This document shows positions 59,849 through 64,000 of a DNA stretch of 64,000 nucleotides, one piece after another. The first letter of the stretch is position 1. Each line of letters opens with the position of its first letter. Source of the DNA: DATMNI01 sp963817515 (GTDB lineage: Bacteria; Acidobacteriota; Terriglobia; Bryobacterales; Bryobacteraceae); contig CAWFPJ010000039.1 of the NCBI GenBank assembly GCA_963817515.1, forward strand, positions 310,001-374,000, given 5' to 3'. The translations under genes and the position numbers were made by a program. The notes below the pieces were generated by a model. It was not told the DNA's origin, made no database searches, and saw only the letters and a list, made by a program, of their open reading frames with translations.

Positions 59849-59880
59849 GGTAGCGCCGGCGGTCGTGCCGCCGGTGTTTT
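59849..59880. terminator. REP-like family A hairpin (copy 3) acting as terminator
   Basis: GGTAGCGCCGGCGGTCGTGC to 59876 is one arm of family A. CCGGCGG/CCGCCGG with loop TCGTG forms a strong stem, followed by TGTTTTT. It lies between convergent stops (59838 and 59891). Confidence 0.7.
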
Positions 59881-59890
59881 TGCTAGCGTC

Positions 59891-60847
59891 TTACCTGGCC
59901 GGCCTGCCGTGATGAAGGCACAGGTCCACCAGGTCCGAAACATTCGCCTCGCCCACACACATCACGGTGTCCGCGGCGCCCCAGTAGATCTTCACGGTTC
60001 CATCCGGCTCGGGAACCGCGCCGCAAGTGAAGACCACATTGTGGACGTATCCGGTCAGCTCCCATGGATCTTCCGGCTGCAGGATCCACGACTCACCCAC
60101 GCCCAGCACTTTGGCCGGATTTTCCAGGTCATGAAGAGCAACCCCCAGCCGGTATACGGATCCATCCATGGTGCGGAAGACTCCGTGGTAAATCGAAAGC
60201 CATCCCTGTGGAGTCTTGAAGGGCGGCGCTCCCGGGCCGATCTTCATTTCGTCCCAGTGATACTGCTCGGGCCTCATGATGAGCTCGGACTTGCCCCAGA
60301 AGCGCAGATCCGGAGAATACGAAATCCAGATGGACCAGGGAGCGATCTCCGAGTGCGGGCGGTCCAGGCGCGCATAAAGTCCGTCGAACTTTTCAGGGAA
60401 GATGACCGTGTTTCGATAATCCGCCTCGGTGATCAGCGCCACTCGTTCCACGTGGGTGAAGTCCCTGGTGCTGGCGAGCGCGATGCGTACGCCGCTCCGC
60501 GAGTAGGCGCTGTAAGTGATGATATATTGGCCGTCGATAAAGGTGACCCGTGGATCCTCTACGCCGAACTCTTCATAGGCCCCAAAAGGACCGTTCGTCT
60601 CGGGAACCAGGAAAGGTTTCGGGTCGGCCGTAAAGTGGAATCCGTCCGGGCTGCGTGCCAGACCGATGATGGACCGGCCCGTGCGAAGGTGGGAGCGGAA
60701 TAGCATGATGTAGACGCCTTCGTGCTTGACCACGGCGGCGTTGTGCACGGTCTCGACCGGGTAAGGAATATCGGACTTGCTGAGGATCGGGTTGCCGGCG
60801 TACCGCCTGACGATGTCTGGTCTCATGCTCTTGGCATTCTCCGTCAT
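59891..60847 (-). CDS. GH130 family glycoside phosphorylase (mannoside-type), short form
   Basis: 318 residues, five-bladed propeller. RRYAGNPILSKSDIPYPVE, NAAVVKHEGVYIMLFRSHLR, IGLARSPDGFHF, the proton-donor motif GAYEEFGVEDPRVTFIDGQY in parts (Asp about 103), KIGPGAPPFKTPQGWLSIYHG and VHNVVFTCGAVPEPDG are as in beta-1,4-mannosyl phosphorylases. Phosphorolyses a short beta-mannoside, giving mannose 1-phosphate. Starts within the GT4 gene stop (4-base overlap). Cytosolic, no signal peptide. Confidence 0.9.
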   Translation of the reverse strand: MTENAKSMRPDIVRRYAGNPILSKSDIPYPVETVHNAAVVKHEGVYIMLFRSHLRTGRSIIGLARSPDGFHFTADPKPFLVPETNGPFGAYEEFGVEDPRVTFIDGQYIITYSAYSRSGVRIALASTRDFTHVERVALITEADYRNTVIFPEKFDGLYARLDRPHSEIAPWSIWISYSPDLRFWGKSELIMRPEQYHWDEMKIGPGAPPFKTPQGWLSIYHGVFRTMDGSVYRLGVALHDLENPAKVLGVGESWILQPEDPWELTGYVHNVVFTCGAVPEPDGTVKIYWGAADTVMCVGEANVSDLVDLCLHHGRPAR

Positions 60848-61920
60848 TCTCTGGTGAGGGCCTCGCGTTCAAAGATGGCTGCATAAACGCGTTCGTACGC
60901 TTCTACCATGGTGTCGATTGAGAAGCATTGTTGGACCCGCTGGCGGCAGGCGCACCGATCGATTTCCGAAAGCCGCTGCAATGCGTTGACAGCCTCGCTG
61001 GCGCTCGAGACCAGAAAGCCGGTTTGTCCGTCGAGGATTACCTCGCGGCAGGAGCCGAGATCCATCGCGATCACGGGTACGCCGGCGGCATTGGCTTCGG
61101 CCAGCACCAGTCCGAACCGCTCCGGAATCGTGTTCAGATGCAGGAGCGCCGCAGCCTGTGCGAACAACTGGTTCTTGCCTGCGACGTCCACCGGTCCGAT
61201 ATAGCGAATCCTGCAGTCATCAAGGTGCGGTTTGACCTGTTCATCGAAGTATGTTTGATCCTGGATAATTCCGGCAATGATTAAATGCCGGCCGCTCAGG
61301 CGAGCCACTTCGATGGCCAGGTGGACACCCTTGTCCGGATGGATTCGTCCCAGGAAAATCAAATCGCTGCCGCCGGCGGCCTGAAATGGATACAGCGACA
61401 GATCGATTCCGTTATAAACCGTGGCCACGTAATTCAGCCCGGGCGCCCGGTCCGAATTGCTGACCGAGACAAAATAACCGCCGCCGTATTTACGGTAGAC
61501 CGGCATGATCCGGGGCGACGAAAATCCATGAATCGTGGTAACCACCGGCGTGCTGACCAGGCGGCTGTAAGCCAGGGCCATAAAGTCATAATGGCTGTGA
61601 ATGAGGTCGAACTCCGCGGCGTGCTCGAAGACTTCCGGGATATGCAGGTACTCAGCCACCTTCGGATCGATGGAGCGGTCCTCTTCATAACCGCGCTCCA
61701 CCACGGCGTGCAAGCGGGCGCGGGTGAGTGAGTCCCCGGTGGCGAACAGAGTCACGTCCCAGCCGCGCGCCACCAGCCCTTCGGCAATATTGCCGGCCAC
61801 CGTTTCCCAGGCGCCGTACCGCAGGGGAGGCGTTCGCCAGGCGACGGGCGACAGGATGGCCACACGCTTTTTGCGCCACCCTTCCCTCACAGCCGGGGCT
61901 CCGTTCGGCATCTTCTGCAT
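60844..61920 (-). CDS. Glycosyltransferase family 4 (GT-B)
   Basis: 358 residues. N-terminal acceptor domain with RVAILSPVAWRTPPLRYGAWE and LIHSHYDFMALAYSRL; C-terminal donor domain with LIFLGRIHPDKGVHLAIEVA (about 187), IRYIGPVDVAGKNQLFAQAAALL (read in parts) and the E-x7-E motif PERFGLVLAEANAAGVPVIA (about 266). Retaining transferase for a nucleotide-sugar or GDP-mannose-like donor. Coupled to the GH130 genes on both sides (4-base overlap downstream, 8-base gap upstream). Confidence 0.91.
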   Translation of the reverse strand: MQKMPNGAPAVREGWRKKRVAILSPVAWRTPPLRYGAWETVAGNIAEGLVARGWDVTLFATGDSLTRARLHAVVERGYEEDRSIDPKVAEYLHIPEVFEHAAEFDLIHSHYDFMALAYSRLVSTPVVTTIHGFSSPRIMPVYRKYGGGYFVSVSNSDRAPGLNYVATVYNGIDLSLYPFQAAGGSDLIFLGRIHPDKGVHLAIEVARLSGRHLIIAGIIQDQTYFDEQVKPHLDDCRIRYIGPVDVAGKNQLFAQAAALLHLNTIPERFGLVLAEANAAGVPVIAMDLGSCREVILDGQTGFLVSSASEAVNALQRLSEIDRCACRQRVQQCFSIDTMVEAYERVYAAIFEREALTRE

Positions 61921-61928
61921 AGTAAGCC

Positions 61929-63395
61929 TTAGCGAATGGCGCTAAGTACTTCGTCTAACGGTGCGGTGGCGAAGCTGGTGGCGTGGTCGGCGTAGGCATA
62001 AGGGATGATCAATTTGCCGCCGTGGACCAGGGCGCCGCAGGTATAGACGACGTTTGGCACGTAACCCTCGCGTTCGTTCGAAGTGGGCCTGAGCAGGGGT
62101 TCGGAGAGGCGCCCGATCACCTTGGTGGGATCGTCGAGGTCCAACAGAAACGCGCCGATGCAATACTCTCTCATCGGGCCTACGCCGTGCATCAGGACCA
62201 GCCAGCCGGCCTCCGTCTCAATGGGGGAACCGCAATTCCCGATCTGAACCATCTCCCATGGGAACTCGGGCGCCAGAATCAATACGGGGTCATACCAGAA
62301 GTGAACATCGTCCGAGAACACCAGGTACAGGCATTCATTGTCCTGCCGGGAGAGCATGACATATTTGCCGTTGATCTTCCGGGGGAAAATAGCCATGCCC
62401 TTGTTCTGCGCAGCGGGGCCGTTCAAGGTGATAAAGCGAAAATCAAGGAAGTCGGCTGTTTCGAGCAACTGCGGCATGACCACCCTGCCGTCGTAAGCCG
62501 TGAACGTGGCGTAGTACATGCAGGTGCCATCGTGGTTGCAAAAACGGACAAACCGCGCATCTTCGATGCCGTTTCGCTGCGAGGCGGAGATGGGAAATAT
62601 GATGCGCTCGGATAGATTCTGTTCGGGCTTGAACCGCACCTCGTAGTTGGATTCCGCCAGCAGCCTTATGGCCTCGGCGCTAATCAGGTGCCTCTTGGCG
62701 GCATCCGGCTCGCAGGGCTGGCTCAATTCCTCTTTGACCTGGCTGCGCAGGTCCGTCAAGTTGAATGACGGCGCGAGCCGGTCCATCGTACGGCGCGTAA
62801 ACCCATTGGTCAATCCGAGTTCACAGAGCTTCCGCTCAAAAAGCGCCTTTTCGTATAGCTGGCTGGGAATCTGGCGCGGTTCGCTGAGAAAACGGGCTGC
62901 GCGCATGACTTCGATTCGACCGCTGGCGCGGATCATGCCTGTGCGAAAAGTGATGGAGGAAAGGTGTCCCTCACCGGTGGCCCGCAGGCTCAGCACGAAC
63001 CGCAATCCACCGGCAGGCACGCCTGACTGGTCCGGGTGCTGGACAATCGACGGATTAAACAAGGCCGCGGATTCCAGGGAATACTCGCAAACGAAATAGG
63101 AGCCGATCAGCCGTTTCCTGGATTCGGACAGCCCTCCGTTCATCGAGAGAAGCGTGTGAACCTGGCCGAAGCGCTCCAGAAGCACGTCTTCGATGTTCTG
63201 ATGGCGGCTGGAGAAAGCCGCCAGAACTTCATCCAGAAGAGGAGCAACCTGGCTTTCGGGGAGCGAAAGAACCCGCTCCATAATCCTCTCCATTCGCGCG
63301 GCATCGCCGGGCGTGAATGGCCGCAGCAGAACCCGGGACTGGTCCGGCCGCAGGGCTATCGCCGTGTGGGTAAGATGAATCGACTTTGTGCTCAA
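61929..63395 (-). CDS. GH130 family glycoside phosphorylase, long form with N-terminal extension
   Basis: 488 residues. The N-terminal ~150 residues (helical: MERIMERVLSLPESQVAPLL, IEDVLLERFGQVHTLL) are extra relative to short GH130 proteins. The propeller includes LSLRATGEGHLSSITFRTGM, NGIEDARFVRFCN (Asp of the family active site), FPRKINGKYVMLSRQD, VQIGNCGSPIETEAGWLVL and YVPNVVYTCGALVHGGKLI. Closest to mannoside-type phosphorylases of the unclassified or GH130_5-like sort. Probably paired with the GT4 gene for making or recycling the same mannan-like glycan. Confidence 0.85.
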   Translation of the reverse strand: MSTKSIHLTHTAIALRPDQSRVLLRPFTPGDAARMERIMERVLSLPESQVAPLLDEVLAAFSSRHQNIEDVLLERFGQVHTLLSMNGGLSESRKRLIGSYFVCEYSLESAALFNPSIVQHPDQSGVPAGGLRFVLSLRATGEGHLSSITFRTGMIRASGRIEVMRAARFLSEPRQIPSQLYEKALFERKLCELGLTNGFTRRTMDRLAPSFNLTDLRSQVKEELSQPCEPDAAKRHLISAEAIRLLAESNYEVRFKPEQNLSERIIFPISASQRNGIEDARFVRFCNHDGTCMYYATFTAYDGRVVMPQLLETADFLDFRFITLNGPAAQNKGMAIFPRKINGKYVMLSRQDNECLYLVFSDDVHFWYDPVLILAPEFPWEMVQIGNCGSPIETEAGWLVLMHGVGPMREYCIGAFLLDLDDPTKVIGRLSEPLLRPTSNEREGYVPNVVYTCGALVHGGKLIIPYAYADHATSFATAPLDEVLSAIR

Positions 63396-63421
63396 TGGGC
63401 CCTGTTTACAACTACAACTTG

Positions 63422-64000
63422 TTACGAATTTTCGATCACTATAGGCGCTCTAAAACTGGTCACAATATTCTGCGTCAGCCGCAGTTCCGTTAGCGAAAGC
63501 AGGAACGCCAGCGTGGATTCCGCGCCCTGGTTTCGATTGACCCGGTCGACATGCAGCCCGTCGCGACAGCCGCCGGTCCCGGAAGAATAAAGGTCCAGTC
63601 CAAGGTCATTCCAGCCGATGAACCAGTCGAACGTGCGCTGGGCCTGTTCGTACCACCACGTATCGGATGTGGAGCGATAGGCTTCAAGGCAGGCGGACAT
63701 CATGGCTTGCGCCTCCACCGGCTGCTGATCGAAGTTGGCGCGCATTCCGCCGCGCTTGAAGAATCCATTGCTGCCGATAGGCCGGAAGTGGCCGTTTTCC
63801 GAGGTTTGCAACTTTACCAGCCAGCGCAGCGTCTGAATGCCTCGTTCGAATACGGCTTTTTGACCAGTCGCGCGCCCGCTGAGAATCAGGGCGTGCGCGA
63901 GCTTGGCATTGTCGTAAGACAAGTCCTCCTCAAACCAGGGCCAATCGGGTTTGGCGCTCCTGTCGTACAACTCCATTAGCAGCACGGTGAGTGCTTCGCC
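63422..64000 (-). CDS. Glycosyltransferase-associated C-terminal (alpha/alpha)-barrel domain, partial
   Basis: The 3' part of a gene entering from beyond base 64000; about 192 codons are visible, ending at 63422. The frame is open to the window edge, beginning GEALTVLLMELYDRSAKPDW. LSYDNAKLAHALILSGRATG, LVKLQTSENGHFRPIGSNGF, RANFDQQPVEAQAMMSACLEA and FIGWNDLGLDLYSSGTGGCRDGLH read as the helical toroid attached to a GT4-type transferase upstream in related loci. It lies 26 bases before the long GH130 gene, so all four genes form one operon. Enzymatic role cannot be settled from the visible part. Confidence 0.75.
   Translation of the reverse strand, partial: GEALTVLLMELYDRSAKPDWPWFEEDLSYDNAKLAHALILSGRATGQKAVFERGIQTLRWLVKLQTSENGHFRPIGSNGFFKRGGMRANFDQQPVEAQAMMSACLEAYRSTSDTWWYEQAQRTFDWFIGWNDLGLDLYSSGTGGCRDGLHVDRVNRNQGAESTLAFLLSLTELRLTQNIVTSFRAPIVIENS

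Noticed and set aside
1..64000. tRNA, rRNA or prophage/IS elements
   Set aside because: No cloverleaf-type sequence, rRNA-like stretch, integrase or transposase was recognised on reading both strands; short tRNAs could still be missed by eye.

Overview
The window looks like a piece of a GC-rich chromosome from an acidobacterium, probably of the Bryobacterales/Solibacter type. That placement is an inference from gene content: a long orphan two-module FtsX/MacB permease, an M56 peptidase fused to TonB-type domains behind a BlaI regulator, several exported TIM-barrel sugar isomerases/epimerases with twin-arginine-like leaders, a sulfatase, a PQQ dehydrogenase and a compact fliW-csrA-flagellin-fliD-flbD-motA-motB set. 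No rRNA, tRNA, CRISPR array, transposase or phage gene was seen. Genes are dense on both strands; only one stretch of more than 300 bases (57841-58267) lacks a gene.

Layout. 1-2900: partial Gfo/Idh/MocA oxidoreductase, a double-length ThyX-like protein, divergent dut, pterin dehydratase. 3099-13493: lytic transglycosylase, then motility: fliW-csrA overlapping, two 796-residue flagellin genes in tandem, fliD, a small ORF and the opposing flbD-motA-motB operon. 13607-26280: transglutaminase with a zinc-finger anti-sigma-like gene, carboxylesterase, ECF sigma factor, an AT-rich spacer, a TPP enzyme divergent from a sulfatase, a secreted protein, the orphan permease and a sialidase-like protein. 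26289-33328: sugar isomerase, homocysteine methyltransferase/MTHFR fusion, tsaC, crcB, trxB, ridA, two paralogous 65-residue membrane proteins, second isomerase. 33369-42530: S9 peptidase, M23 peptidase, ferrochelatase, aminotransferase, BlaI/M56 pair, LolC-type permease. 42541-51635: lysS, glycosyltransferase, map, AI-2E-type permease, ruvX-mltG, PQQ dehydrogenase, third isomerase. 51761-58676: a probable osmotic-stress block (glycosyltransferase, small-conductance-channel-like protein, opposing otsA-otsB-treS) and two tiny membrane proteins. 58740-64000: mannonate-dehydratase-like gene and a GH130-GT4-GH130-glycosyltransferase operon.

How parts fit. FliW, CsrA and flagellin form a known partner-switch circuit, and the first flagellin leader carries two AGGAT motifs, one on its Shine-Dalgarno. 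dUTPase and ThyX-like protein feed dTMP synthesis. OtsA/OtsB/TreS give two routes to trehalose.

Two features stand out. First, four conserved genes (S9 peptidase, lysS, mltG, mannonate-dehydratase-like), and probably a fifth, are broken by what looks like a single extra base in the same sense, which suggests insertion-type consensus errors, although real lesions cannot be excluded. Second, the twin 65-residue membrane protein genes share a conserved promoter placed exactly where it would give leaderless mRNAs; the blaI-type gene has the same geometry with a palindrome across its -10 box.
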